Below are positions 9,482 through 18,397 of a stretch of 64,000 bases of DNA, in pieces (position 1 is the stretch's first letter; every line of letters begins with the position of its first letter). The notes under the pieces were generated by a model. That model had not been told where the DNA came from and searched no databases. It saw only the letters and a program-made list of their open reading frames with translations. Both the position numbers and the translations under genes were made by a program. Location: assembly GCF_038002825.1 (NCBI RefSeq), contig NZ_JBBODF010000001.1, positions 930,001 to 994,000 on the forward strand, read 5' to 3'. The stretch comes from Paenibacillus sp. FSL H8-0048. Its GTDB lineage: Bacteria; Bacillota; Bacilli; Paenibacillales; Paenibacillaceae.

Positions 9482-9976
9482 TTAGGCAAAGGTTAGCCTC
9501 GAACCGATCAGATAGCCAATTGAGACAAACAGGAGTGACCAGATAAAGGCACCGGCCAGGGTGACCATTAAATATTTTCGGAAGGACATGGCGCTGATGC
9601 CCGAGATGTAGCTCGTCACATGCCGGATACCCGGAACGAAATAAGCGATGAATATCGTCCAGTTGCCGAACCGGAAAAACCAGCGTTTGACATAGGCGAA
9701 CCTTTTGGGCGTCAGGCCTACCCATTTCCCATACCGGTCTACGACAGGCTGCCCCACTCTGAGACCGATGGTATAGCTGATCAGCATGCCTGTAATCGAG
9801 CCTATGAAGCAGACCAGAACCGAAAGCGAGAAATCCAGCACCATGGTAGAGGATAGATAGCCAACGAACAGCGTCAGCAGCTCATCGGGAACGGGAAGTC
9901 CGAGAAGCCCGAGCGCCAGCAGCGCGAATATAGCTATATAACCGTATTGTGAGATCATCTCGATGACCCATGGCAT
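9482..9976 (-). CDS. DedA family membrane protein (YbfM-like)
   Basis: 164-residue polytopic membrane protein of the DedA/SNARE-associated family, members of which act in phospholipid translocation and envelope homeostasis. Family marks are GLLGLPVPDELLTLFVGYL near the N-terminus and the FVPGIRHVTSYISGISAM segment containing the conserved Arg. I chose the ATG at 9976 (AGGAAG 9 nt upstream) over an in-frame TTG at 9982. It begins 6 bp after the pssA stop. In B. subtilis a DedA gene (ybfM) also follows pssA, which supports a role with phosphatidylserine or phosphatidylethanolamine. Confidence 0.88.
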   Translation of the reverse strand: MPWVIEMISQYGYIAIFALLALGLLGLPVPDELLTLFVGYLSSTMVLDFSLSVLVCFIGSITGMLISYTIGLRVGQPVVDRYGKWVGLTPKRFAYVKRWFFRFGNWTIFIAYFVPGIRHVTSYISGISAMSFRKYLMVTLAGAFIWSLLFVSIGYLIGSRLTFA

Positions 9977-9982
9977 GAACAA

Positions 9983-10507
9983 TCACTTCCTGTTACCGAA
10001 TTTTTTAAATGAAGGGAATGGAAACCTGCTTATCATCAGTATAGACAATAGTCCCATAATTAAAATGAGCATTTCCGGCTTCAGCCGCTCACCTATAAGT
10101 GTGGTCATCGACAGAAGCAATCCGGCTGCCGTAATCGGCATGCCCACAAAGCCCTTAGAAGGAGCCGAGATATTGAATCTGGCCAGCCGCAGCGCCCCGC
10201 AGATCAGGAATGCAACCGCAGCCACAGGTCCGACCCACTGCACATTTTCCAGCCGGTATAGCAGAATAAGAAAGGCGGGAGCGATGCCAAAAGAAATAAT
10301 ATCCGCCAAAGAGTCCAGTTGTTTGCCAAAATCACTGGTGCAATGCAGCATCCGGGCGAGCAGTCCGTCCATAACATCGCATATCGCAGCCAGAAGTATC
10401 ATTAATAAAGCAAGATCATAACGTTCTTCAATCGTGAATAGCAGGGATATTGATCCGAAGCCCAGGTTTCCCAGTGTGCACATTGAAGGCAGCCAGCTCC
10501 ATTTCAT
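9983..10507 (-). CDS. pssA: CDP-diacylglycerol-serine O-phosphatidyltransferase
   Basis: 174-residue integral membrane enzyme making phosphatidylserine from CDP-diacylglycerol and serine. The CDP-alcohol phosphotransferase signature is complete: DVMDGLLAR, then the Gly of DFGKQLDSLAD and the downstream Asp residues. The length matches Bacillus-type PssA. The ATG at 10507 has AAGGAG 8 nt upstream; the GTG at 10516 overlaps that site and was rejected. It lies 40 bp downstream of a histidine kinase gene on the same strand and is coupled to dedA. No psd (decarboxylase) follows, unlike B. subtilis. Confidence 0.92.
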   Translation of the reverse strand: MKWSWLPSMCTLGNLGFGSISLLFTIEERYDLALLMILLAAICDVMDGLLARMLHCTSDFGKQLDSLADIISFGIAPAFLILLYRLENVQWVGPVAAVAFLICGALRLARFNISAPSKGFVGMPITAAGLLLSMTTLIGERLKPEMLILIMGLLSILMISRFPFPSFKKFGNRK

Positions 10508-10547
10508 GCTGTTCACTCCTTTCCTGACAAGTTAGTAAGGGGACGGC

Positions 10548-12302
10548 TCAGCCTCCAAAGGTTACACTAAAACAGACGCCGTCCGTGGTGTTCATCACTG
10601 CATACTGGCAGCCATGCATATCTAAAATCTGCTTCGCAATGGACAATCCGAGTCCGGTTCCGCCCGTCAGACGGCTGCGCGAAGCCTCGATCCGGTAGAA
10701 CCGCTCCCAGATATGCGCCAGTTGATCCTCGGGGATTCGCTCCCCTTTGTTGTGGATGGTGAACAGAAGCTTCTTAGGCTGACTCTCCAGTCTAACGGTT
10801 ATGGTACTGCCCTCTTCGGCATGACGGATTGCGTTGGTCAGCAGATTGCTGAGCACCTGTTCAATCCATGTAGCATCCGCATACACGGGCAATTCATTCG
10901 CCGGAATAATGACCACATCCAGCTTCTTATTTTGAAGGGAATGCACCAGTTTATCGGTCACCTTCTCCGTCATTTCGCTTAGCATGAAGGAGCTTTTGCG
11001 CAGCTTGATTGTGCCGGACTCCAGGCGGGCCAGGTCTAGCATATCTTTTACCAGGAACTCCATCTTGTCGGCCTCTTCGATAATCACCTTGATGTAATGA
11101 TCCTGCTTGCCGGCGCTCACCCCGTCCTCCAGCCCCTCGGCGAAGCCCTTGATAATGCTAAGCGGCGTCTTCAGCTCATGGGAGGCACTGGCAAAAAAGT
11201 CCTGCTGCATCTGCTCCAGCTTCTTCTTCTGCTCCATTTCCTCCACCAGCTGTTGATTCGTCTCCCGAAGCTCGCCCAGTGCAGTGTCCAGACTTTGGGA
11301 CAAGGTGAACATGCTTCTGGACAGGTTACCCAGCTCATCCTTCTGGCGAATGGAGTTATGACCGGTGAAATCGAGCGCCACCATCCGTTTGGCCGTATTA
11401 TTGAGCTTGATTAAGGGCCGGGTCACCATCTTGGAATAGAACAGCGACAGAACCAGAATCAGCACGAACCCGCCAAGCCCCAGGTATAAAAAGAACCAGC
11501 GCAGCGCTTCATTGGAATCCTTAACATCCTGCAGCGAGGTCACTGAGAACAACAGCTCAATCTCTCCGCCGGCCTGCTTCACGGGCAGAATCATTACGGA
11601 ATTGCGGATACCGCTCCAGGGAGCCGTCCACTCTTCCTTGACCATGTTCAGATTATTCAGGCTCTCCAGCTGACCCGGATTTAAAGGAAACCAGTCCTCT
11701 ATGGCCTCGAACAGGATGCCCTGGCGCGGACTCCATATTTTCATATCCGGCAGCACCAGCTCCGTAATGGTTCCGGTAATGCTGGTATTGTCCGAATCCG
11801 CCTCCTCGCCTACCGGCGTTCCGCCTTGTTTAGTAATATTAACCGGATAGAACAGATGCCCGAGCTCGCTTGCGCTGACGACATGCTCTCCTTGTATAGT
11901 CACCCGGTCATTCTCCTTCAGATGGGCCGATCTCAGCATGTCGCCGAACTGATTCATGAACAGGGACATGGGAATCACCTGAGTCTGGCCCTTCTCATCG
12001 ATCAGCTTCATGCGGAACGGATCTTCCGACTTCATCCGGCCATCCGGCTTCATAATGACCATCTGTGTCTTGTTGCGCAGCATGAACCGGACCAGCTCGC
12101 GGGAGGTGCGGGTTCTGCCCCAGGCTTCTTTGGTGTAGCTTGTCCCGAAGCTCTTCAGATGCTTCTCCACACGGGACTCCTTCTGTACCTGGTAGAAGCG
12201 GTCAAACAGCAGGAACTGGCTCAGAATTACCATCCCGTAGAAGCAGACGAAGAAGATGACAGTCATTACGAACAGCTTGAAGGTAATTCCCCATCGTTTC
12301 AT
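10548..12302 (-). CDS. Membrane sensor histidine kinase
   Basis: 584-residue two-component sensor. It has a first membrane helix at about 9-32, an extracytoplasmic sensor of roughly 230 residues, a second helix at about 270-290, then HAMP (RPLIKLNNTAKRMVALDF), a coiled coil near 335-368, and the HisKA box with phospho-acceptor His375 in ASHELKTPLSII. The ATPase domain has the N-box NLLTNAIRHA and GGTGLGLSIA. Its ATG overlaps the response regulator stop by 4 bp. Its position before pssA-dedA suggests it senses an envelope or lipid state. Confidence 0.92.
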   Translation of the reverse strand: MKRWGITFKLFVMTVIFFVCFYGMVILSQFLLFDRFYQVQKESRVEKHLKSFGTSYTKEAWGRTRTSRELVRFMLRNKTQMVIMKPDGRMKSEDPFRMKLIDEKGQTQVIPMSLFMNQFGDMLRSAHLKENDRVTIQGEHVVSASELGHLFYPVNITKQGGTPVGEEADSDNTSITGTITELVLPDMKIWSPRQGILFEAIEDWFPLNPGQLESLNNLNMVKEEWTAPWSGIRNSVMILPVKQAGGEIELLFSVTSLQDVKDSNEALRWFFLYLGLGGFVLILVLSLFYSKMVTRPLIKLNNTAKRMVALDFTGHNSIRQKDELGNLSRSMFTLSQSLDTALGELRETNQQLVEEMEQKKKLEQMQQDFFASASHELKTPLSIIKGFAEGLEDGVSAGKQDHYIKVIIEEADKMEFLVKDMLDLARLESGTIKLRKSSFMLSEMTEKVTDKLVHSLQNKKLDVVIIPANELPVYADATWIEQVLSNLLTNAIRHAEEGSTITVRLESQPKKLLFTIHNKGERIPEDQLAHIWERFYRIEASRSRLTGGTGLGLSIAKQILDMHGCQYAVMNTTDGVCFSVTFGG

Positions 12303-12979
12303 TCTTCGTCCTCAAATCTGTAGCCGGTTCCAATGACCGTGCGGATGTGGCGGGATTCATACCCCAGCTTGCTGCGCAGTTTCTTGATATGGCTGTCCAC
12401 GACCCGGGAGTCCCCCTCGAATTCAATTCCCCAGACCCGGCTGAGGATGGTGTCCCGCGAGATTACATGGCCCTTGTTGCGGACCAGCAGCCACAGGAGA
12501 TCATATTCCTTCGGGGTCAGCTCGACGTCGGCGCCTTCTACCTCAAGACGGTGCGCCATAGTATTGAAGATGGCCGAGCCGAATCTCACCACACCGGATT
12601 CTGGCTGGTGCGCGCCTTCCACCCGTTTCATCAGAGCCGCGGCCCGGGCCACCAGCACCTTGGGACTGAACGGCTTGGTCACATAATCATCGGCTCCCAG
12701 CTCGAAGCCGTGTATTTTGTCGTCATCGGCGGATTTGGCAGTCAACAGAATGATCGGGGTCGCCGATTTCTTGCGGATCTCCCGGCATACCTGAAATCCG
12801 TCCATTTTGGGCATCATAATATCCAGAATCAGCAGATCCGGCATCAGCGAATCGAACCATAGGAGCGCGTCCTGCCCATTATCGGCTTCGCGCACCTCCC
12901 AGCCGTCCTGTATGAAGTAATCCGACACCAGCTCACGGATACGCAGCTCGTCTTCGACAAGCAGTAACTTTTTCTTCAA
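12299..12979 (-). CDS. OmpR/PhoB-family response regulator
   Basis: About 226-residue response regulator: a receiver domain with acidic pocket VEDE, phospho-acceptor Asp in LLILDIMMPKMDG and switch residues LLTAK and KPF, then a winged helix-turn-helix with ELTPKEYDLLWLL and the recognition helix region SRVVDSHIKKLRSKLG. I chose the TTG at 12979, which has GGGAG 5 nt upstream; the in-frame ATG at 13018 has no good RBS and adds residues not found before the receiver. It is coupled to the kinase gene by ATGA. Confidence 0.9.
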   Translation of the reverse strand: MKKKLLLVEDELRIRELVSDYFIQDGWEVREADNGQDALLWFDSLMPDLLILDIMMPKMDGFQVCREIRKKSATPIILLTAKSADDDKIHGFELGADDYVTKPFSPKVLVARAAALMKRVEGAHQPESGVVRFGSAIFNTMAHRLEVEGADVELTPKEYDLLWLLVRNKGHVISRDTILSRVWGIEFEGDSRVVDSHIKKLRSKLGYESRHIRTVIGTGYRFEDEE

Positions 12980-13025
12980 TGTACTCCCTGCTTTCAACCC
13001 GTTTATACCTATCAGCATAGTCGAG

Positions 13026-13046
13026 TGTTATGTCCTTTATGTGTCC
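13026..13046 (-). promoter_or_regulatory. Possible response-regulator binding site upstream of the two-component operon
   Basis: On the minus strand GGACA occurs twice, exactly 11 bp apart (13046-13042 and 13035-13031), 52 bp upstream of the regulator's TTG. Direct repeats at one-turn spacing are the usual target form for OmpR-family regulators, so autoregulation is plausible. No convincing -35/-10 pair was identified next to it. Confidence 0.3.
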
Positions 13047-13152
13047 TGGGGTGAAATTGGCTTATTATTAGCTAAAAACTATGGTGGAGTTACTTGGGAA
13101 ACCCTAGGTTTGAGTCCGATATACTTCTTAGATTAGGTGGACGCTGCGCAAA

Positions 13153-13259
13153 CGGAACGTTGTTACAATCGCTGTTGTGTCCAGATTTTTGTTATTTTTA
13201 CCTAATCGGTGAAAATCCGGACACAAAGGCAAACGCTTCGCTTTTACACAATCGTTCCG
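13153..13259. repeat. Long imperfect palindrome (107 bp)
   Basis: Nested inverted arms: CGGAACG (13153-13159) with CGTTCCG (13253-13259), TTGTGTCC (13175-13182) with GGACACAA (13219-13226), and GATTTT (13184-13189) with AAAATC (13212-13217). It lies upstream of the two-component operon, with no gene inside. It could be a palindromic mobile remnant or a transcribed hairpin. Confidence 0.6.
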
Positions 13260-13415
13260 CCCGCTCCGCTGTTTGAGCGTAGGCTGTCCTACTTAACACA
13301 AATCTGAAATAGAAAGCAGTCTCACGAAACGCAATTCTGAAAGGGAAGTTGCCTCACGGAACGCCCCACCAAACAACTCACTGAACACCTGACTGAACAC
13401 CTCACTGAATACAAA

Positions 13416-13594
13416 TGTTGTACTATTTGCAGGAAATCCATCCTTTTAAGCTCATATCATGCACATTGTTGCACTTATTGCAGGAATTCGGTGAGATTAA
13501 CTGTTGGGAAACACATATTGTTGTACTTTGTGCAGGAATTCCCTCAGCACGGTGCTGGATCATGCGCATTGTTGTATACTGTGCAGGATTTCCC
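13416..13594. repeat. Four direct repeats at about 51-bp pitch (locus B)
   Basis: Core TGTTGTACTTTGTGCAGGA followed by a variant of ATTCCC starts at 13416, 13467, 13519 and 13570, giving intervals of 51, 52 and 51. The core is not a clear palindrome. It lies between the end of the ABC exporter operon and the start of the two-component operon, about 80 bp past the exporter stop. Confidence 0.8.
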
Positions 13595-13671
13595 TCAAGC
13601 CATAACGCAAAACAGCGATTCTCAACTAACCGGAGGATCGCTGTTCGACTTTCATATCTTATGCGCCTTGC

Positions 13672-15513
13672 TTACCCGGCTTCAAAGGCTTGCTTGAACT
13701 GGCTGTTATACAGCTCGGAATAGATCCCTTGCAGCGCAAGAAGCTGGCTGTGGCTTCCCTGCTCGGCGATCTGGCCGCCCTGGATGACCAGAATCCGGTC
13801 AGCATCCTGAATAGTGCTAAGCCGGTGGGCGATCACGAAGCTGGTGCGGCCCTTCATCAGTGTCCGCATGGCCTGCTGGATATGCATCTCTGTCCGGGTA
13901 TCCACGCTACTCGTTGCCTCATCCAGAATGAGGATAGCCGGATCGGCCAGAATGGCGCGGGCAATGGTCAAGAGCTGGCGCTGGCCGTGGCTCAAGGTGG
14001 TCCCGTCTGTACCCAGCAGTGTGTCGTACCCCTGAGGCATCCGCGCAATGAAGCCACTGACGTTGGCCAGATTGGCCGCTTCTTCCACTTCACGGTCCGT
14101 GGCCTCCAGACGGCCGAACCGGATATTCTCGCGAATGGTTCCCGAGAAAACATGGGCATCCTGCAGCACCATTCCGAGCTGACGGCGCAGCCCGTTTTTA
14201 TTGAACTCCCTGATATCCCTGCCGTCGATGAGCACCTCACCGCCGCTCACTTCATAGAAGCGCGTCAGCAGGTTGACAATGGTCGTCTTCCCTGCACCGG
14301 TCGGTCCGACCAGGGCGATCGTCTCGCCCGGCTGCGCAGTGAAGCTTACCCCGTTCAGAATAGGCTCACCCGGTTTATAGCCGAACACTACATCCCGGAA
14401 AATAACTTCGCCGCGTATCCGCTCCAGCTCCTGAGGCTGCTCCCCGCTGTATTCGGAGGGCATATCCATCAATTCAAATACGCGCTCCGCTCCGGCGATT
14501 GCCGATTGGATCAGGTTATACTGGTTCGCAAGGTCGGAGACGGGCCTGCCGAACTGCTTGGCATAGTTCAGCATACTGACGATGACCCCCACGGTAAGCA
14601 ACTCCCGATAAGCCATCCAGCCGCCAATTCCGGCAATCAGCGCGAAGTTCAGATTGTTAATCAGGTTCATTACCGGGCCTACCAGGCCGGATACAATCTG
14701 CGCCTTGATGCTCGCTTTATTAAGCTCCCCGCTTATTCCGCGGAATCTGGTAACCTCCGCCTGTTCTCTGCGGTATTGCTTAATCACCTTTTGGCCGCTG
14801 ACCGCTTCTTCAATGAAGCCGTTCAGTTCACCCAGATGCTGCTGCTGATCCTTGAAGTAGATCCGGCTTAAGCCGGTAATCCGGCGGCTCGCCAGCACGA
14901 CCAGTGGAATGGTTACCATAGCAACTCCCGTGAGGGGAACATTCAGCATCAGCATAATGACCAGAGAGCCGCTAAGTGTGATCAGACTGTTCAACAGCTG
15001 GGTTACACTCTGATTCAGTGAGTTCGAGACATTGTCGATGTCATTGGTCGCACGGCTCATCAACTCACCGTTAGCATGGGTATCGAAGAAGCTGACCGGC
15101 AGCTCCTGGTATTTGGCGAACAGGTCACGCCGCAGCTCATACACTGTGCGCTGGGAGACGGAGGTCATCACGTAAGCCTGGACCCAAGAGACGGCGCTGC
15201 CCAGCAAATAAATGCCGCCCAGAAGGAGACAGAACTGGACCAGCAGACTGTAATCCTGCGGGAGGATCGCGGTATCAATGGCTTTTCCCAGCAGGTAGGG
15301 ACCGATCAGGGCAAGCACAGCATTCAGAATCGTGAATACATAGACCATAATCAGCCCTGTCCGCTGACGGTTCAGATAGGACCAGATGCGGATGATCGTT
15401 GCCTTGCTGTTCTTCGGGCGTACCTTGGGTGTAACACCAGCCCGGCCCGGAGGCCCGCCGACTAATGCTCCAGGTCCGCCGGGAGCCTGCTCTCTTTTAC
15501 GTTGATTGGACAT
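13672..15513 (-). CDS. ABC exporter subunit with catalytic Walker B Glu (heterodimer partner)
   Basis: 613-residue half-transporter: a Pro/Gly-rich cytosolic N-terminus, a six-helix exporter domain at about 50-340, and a nucleotide-binding domain with Walker A GPTGAGKTT, Q-loop MVLQDAH, signature LSHGQRQ (His in place of Gly at position 3) and Walker B ILILDEATSSVD with the catalytic Glu. It overlaps the upstream exporter gene by 17 bp. The two subunits together resemble BmrCD, LmrCD or TM287/288 heterodimers, which export drugs, lipids or peptides. Substrate unknown. Confidence 0.92.
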   Translation of the reverse strand: MSNQRKREQAPGGPGALVGGPPGRAGVTPKVRPKNSKATIIRIWSYLNRQRTGLIMVYVFTILNAVLALIGPYLLGKAIDTAILPQDYSLLVQFCLLLGGIYLLGSAVSWVQAYVMTSVSQRTVYELRRDLFAKYQELPVSFFDTHANGELMSRATNDIDNVSNSLNQSVTQLLNSLITLSGSLVIMLMLNVPLTGVAMVTIPLVVLASRRITGLSRIYFKDQQQHLGELNGFIEEAVSGQKVIKQYRREQAEVTRFRGISGELNKASIKAQIVSGLVGPVMNLINNLNFALIAGIGGWMAYRELLTVGVIVSMLNYAKQFGRPVSDLANQYNLIQSAIAGAERVFELMDMPSEYSGEQPQELERIRGEVIFRDVVFGYKPGEPILNGVSFTAQPGETIALVGPTGAGKTTIVNLLTRFYEVSGGEVLIDGRDIREFNKNGLRRQLGMVLQDAHVFSGTIRENIRFGRLEATDREVEEAANLANVSGFIARMPQGYDTLLGTDGTTLSHGQRQLLTIARAILADPAILILDEATSSVDTRTEMHIQQAMRTLMKGRTSFVIAHRLSTIQDADRILVIQGGQIAEQGSHSQLLALQGIYSELYNSQFKQAFEAG

Positions 15514-17242
15514 AAGGCTCCCCCTCTTCCTTCAGCTGGGAATGGCGGATATCCCGGTAGATCTCGCTGCCTGCCATCAGCTCGGTATGTGTGCCCTGCG
15601 CTGCGATCCGGCCGTTCTCCAGAATCAAGATCCGGTCGGCATCTATAATAGAAGACACCCGCTGGGCAATCATAACGACTGTGCAATCCTGAAGCTCTGT
15701 CTTCAGCAGCAGGCGGATGCTTGCTTCGGTAACCGCATCCAGAGCGCTGGTGCTGTCATCCAGGATCAAAATGGCCGGCTTGATGAGCAGCGCGCGTGCA
15801 ATGGACAGACGCTGCTTTTGTCCGCCTGACAGGTTCACCCCGCGTTGCCCGAGCTGTGTGTCGTAGCCTTGCGGCATAGCTGTGATGAATCCATGTGCTT
15901 CTGCGGCCACAGCCGCCTGCTCCACTTCTTCATCTGTTGCTTCCGGCCGTCCGTAACGGATATTGTCCCTAATGCTGCCGCTGAACAGCAGGGACTGCTG
16001 CATTACGAAGCCGATTCTGCTCCGTAGATGCTCTATGCCAATCTCCCGGATGTCCGTTCCGTCGATCAGAACGGCACCGGACAAGACCTCATAGAATCTT
16101 GGAATCAGACTAACCAGGGTAGACTTTCCTGCTCCGGTAGCCCCCAGAATAGCGATCGTCTCCCCGGGACTGGCTGCAAAGCTGATATCCTCAAGTACAA
16201 GATTATCATCCCCGCGGTTATACGCGAAGGAGACCTTTCTGAATTCAATCCGTCCTAGCGTAATGGCTGCTTGATCCGCCGCAGGCGCTTCGGTAATTTC
16301 ACTTGTGGCGGCGAATACTTCATTTACACGGTCTCCCGACACCTCGGCCCTTGATACGAAGGCTAGCATCGTGCTCAGCATCATCATCGACATAAGCAAT
16401 TGAGTAACATAGTTAATGAAGGCAATTAGTTCACCAACGGGCAGTGTCCCGTTCCAGTTCTGTAGGCCCCCGAACCAGAGTACGGCAATAATGCTGGCAT
16501 TCAGAATCAGCATCATTAGCGGCATATTCAGCGCCATCAGGCGGATCGCCCGGATTCCGGTATCCGTATAGCCGGTATTGGCGGTATCGAAGCGCTTCTG
16601 CTCATGGTCTCCACGGACGAAGGCCTTGATTACACGAATGCCGGTGAGATTCTCCTGCAGCACATTGCTCACCCCATCCAGCTTCTCCTGCATCCGGGCA
16701 AATAACGGAAAAGAAAGCCGGATCAGCACAAACAGCAGAATGAACAGCAGCGGCACCGCAGCCAGCAGGATCATCGCCAGAGACGGACTGATCCGAACCG
16801 CCATAACGAGACTGCCGATCAGCAGCAGTGGCGACCGCACGAAGCTCCGCAGAATCATCTGCACGAAGGTCTGAAGCTGCACTACATCGTTCGTCAGCCG
16901 GGTGATCAGCGAGCCAGTCTTCAGCCGGTCCAGATTGCGGTTCGAGAAGGTCTGGATATGCTCAAACAGCTTGAGACGCAGATCATTGCCGAAATTCTGT
17001 GAAGCAATGCTTGCACAAATCGCACAACCCACACCGCCGGTCATCCCGATGATAGCGATTCCAATCATTATTCCGCCTGTTGAAAGGATATGTGATAAAT
17101 CATTCTTCATCAGGCCCTTATCCACAATGCTGGCCATAAGTGCAGGCTGCAGCAGGTCCATCACTACTTCAACTACCATTAACAGCGGGGCAAGCACGCT
17201 CCAGAGCGCGTACGGCTTCATGAAGCCCCTGAGCTTCCACAT
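15497..17242 (-). CDS. ABC exporter subunit with degenerate Walker B (heterodimer partner)
   Basis: 581-residue half-transporter with six predicted membrane helices at about 15-310 and a C-terminal ATPase domain: Walker A GATGAGKST, signature LSGGQKQ, and Walker B ILILDDSTSALD, where Asp replaces the catalytic Glu. With the partner's LSHGQ signature this gives one degenerate and one consensus ATP site, as known for heterodimeric exporters. GAAGGTG lies 7 nt before the ATG. It is the first gene of the pair and starts 44 bp after the nitroreductase stop, so all three may be co-transcribed. Confidence 0.92.
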   Translation of the reverse strand: MWKLRGFMKPYALWSVLAPLLMVVEVVMDLLQPALMASIVDKGLMKNDLSHILSTGGIMIGIAIIGMTGGVGCAICASIASQNFGNDLRLKLFEHIQTFSNRNLDRLKTGSLITRLTNDVVQLQTFVQMILRSFVRSPLLLIGSLVMAVRISPSLAMILLAAVPLLFILLFVLIRLSFPLFARMQEKLDGVSNVLQENLTGIRVIKAFVRGDHEQKRFDTANTGYTDTGIRAIRLMALNMPLMMLILNASIIAVLWFGGLQNWNGTLPVGELIAFINYVTQLLMSMMMLSTMLAFVSRAEVSGDRVNEVFAATSEITEAPAADQAAITLGRIEFRKVSFAYNRGDDNLVLEDISFAASPGETIAILGATGAGKSTLVSLIPRFYEVLSGAVLIDGTDIREIGIEHLRSRIGFVMQQSLLFSGSIRDNIRYGRPEATDEEVEQAAVAAEAHGFITAMPQGYDTQLGQRGVNLSGGQKQRLSIARALLIKPAILILDDSTSALDAVTEASIRLLLKTELQDCTVVMIAQRVSSIIDADRILILENGRIAAQGTHTELMAGSEIYRDIRHSQLKEEGEPYVQST

Positions 17243-17286
17243 TCAGTTCACCTTCATCTCATCAGTTGTTGCATCCGTTCGTCCCT

Positions 17287-17772
17287 TTAGGGTAAATATG
17301 TGATTTTATCGGTCATTGGCGTTCTCTGCTTGGCAGCGGGCATTTCCGAAGGATAGCCTACGGCAAGCACCGCAATAACATCCTGTTCTTCAGGAACGCC
17401 CAGCACCTCACGGCCCTTGGCTGTACCGCCGAGTGATGACCAGAACACACCTGCTCCTGCCGCATGGGCCGCCAGCATGAAATTCTGGATATAGCAGGAC
17501 ACAGCCATGATGTTCTCTTCACGCTCCACTGTCGAAGCAGCAGACTTGGATAAGACTCCAATCAGTAACGGAGCACCGCCGAAATCAGTCTTATGGTTCA
17601 GCGCTGCCCGGGTCTGCGGCCCAATGAACAGCAGCTCCCACGGCTCATTCATCCGGTGGTTCGGAGCATAGCTGGCGGCTTCCAGCCAAGTATTCAGCTC
17701 CTCCTCCTTAATCGGGTCCGGCCGGAAGGCCTTAATCGTTCTTCGCGTTTGAATAGTATCGATAATAGTCAT
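17287..17772 (-). CDS. Nitroreductase family protein
   Basis: 161-residue FMN-dependent oxidoreductase of the small nitroreductase class. The N-terminal RRTIKAFRPDPI motif binds FMN phosphate; ASYAPNHRMNEPWELLFIG and the C-terminal VLAVGYPSEMP segment are typical. It is shorter than the NfsB type and nearer to YdjA-like members. Substrate unknown; such enzymes reduce nitroaromatics or quinones with NAD(P)H. It may be first in a unit with the ABC exporter. A 625-bp gap with a 51-bp repeat array lies upstream. Confidence 0.88.
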   Translation of the reverse strand: MTIIDTIQTRRTIKAFRPDPIKEEELNTWLEAASYAPNHRMNEPWELLFIGPQTRAALNHKTDFGGAPLLIGVLSKSAASTVEREENIMAVSCYIQNFMLAAHAAGAGVFWSSLGGTAKGREVLGVPEEQDVIAVLAVGYPSEMPAAKQRTPMTDKITYLP

Positions 17773-18042
17773 AGTTAGTCCACTCCCTCAGTTGTATTTG
17801 TATCCACATGATAATAAGCATATCTCTTTAACACGTTAAATTACAAGACTTTTGAGCTAGAGCGCAACCGGGATCTGGAGTTATAAGTTAATTGGAACAT
17901 TATGTATATGGTGTTAATTGATTTTTTCATGCTGAAAGTGAATTGGCTCCTGGGCAAAAACAGCCTTACCCATCTGTCCACTTTTAGCGGCATCCGGCAC
18001 AGGCACACTGATGCCAGCCCATTGTGCTTTTCACGAGCGCAA

Positions 18043-18268
18043 TGTAATCGATTTTTCGATTATATCCTGTCATCCGCCGTCTAACCAGCGCAATGTAATC
18101 GGTTTTCCGATTACATTCAGCCATCTGCCCTCACACAAGCGCATTGTAATCGGTTTTCCGATTACATTTGGTCATCCGCCCTCTCACGAGCACATTGTAA
18201 TCGGTTTTCCGATTACATCCAGCCATCTGTCCTCTCGCGAGCGCAATGTAATCGGTTTTCCGATTACA
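18043..18268. repeat. Five palindromes at exact 51-bp pitch (locus C)
   Basis: Units start at 18043, 18094, 18145, 18196 and 18247, each interval exactly 51 bp. Units 2-5 are a perfect 22-bp palindrome with arms TGTAATCGG and CCGATTACA around TTTT; unit 1 is a slightly degraded copy. The 29-bp spacers are similar but not identical (variants of CAGCCATCTGCCCTC). It lies between the ketopantoate-reductase-like and nitroreductase genes. The same palindrome recurs at locus D, 22 kb away. Confidence 0.92.
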
Positions 18269-18297
18269 TTGTGCCCCCACCTACTCACAAGAGCGAA

Positions 18298-18341
18298 AAC
18301 AGCCCAGCAAACTCCGCCTAAGCGGAGCTTTCTGAGCTGTT
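18298..18341 (-). terminator. Hairpin after the ketopantoate-reductase-like gene
   Basis: Two-part stem: AACAGC and CAG pair with CTG and GCTGTT outside an inner CTCCGC / GCGGAG stem with a CTAA loop. On the minus strand it is followed by TTTTCGCTC. It sits about 57 bp past the stop at 18398. The short T-run makes it a weak terminator. Confidence 0.6.
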
Positions 18342-18397
18342 CGTTGGAGGAGTTGCTCTGTTCATCAGTTCAATTGTTCTCGGTGCATCCGTTCATC

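Noticed and set aside
13690..14871. 393-codon plus-strand open frame
   Set aside because: Antisense to a clear ABC exporter gene; sequence without domain sense.
18043..18268. CRISPR array
   Set aside because: Repeats are 22 bp and the 29-bp spacers resemble one another instead of being unique; no cas genes lie nearby.
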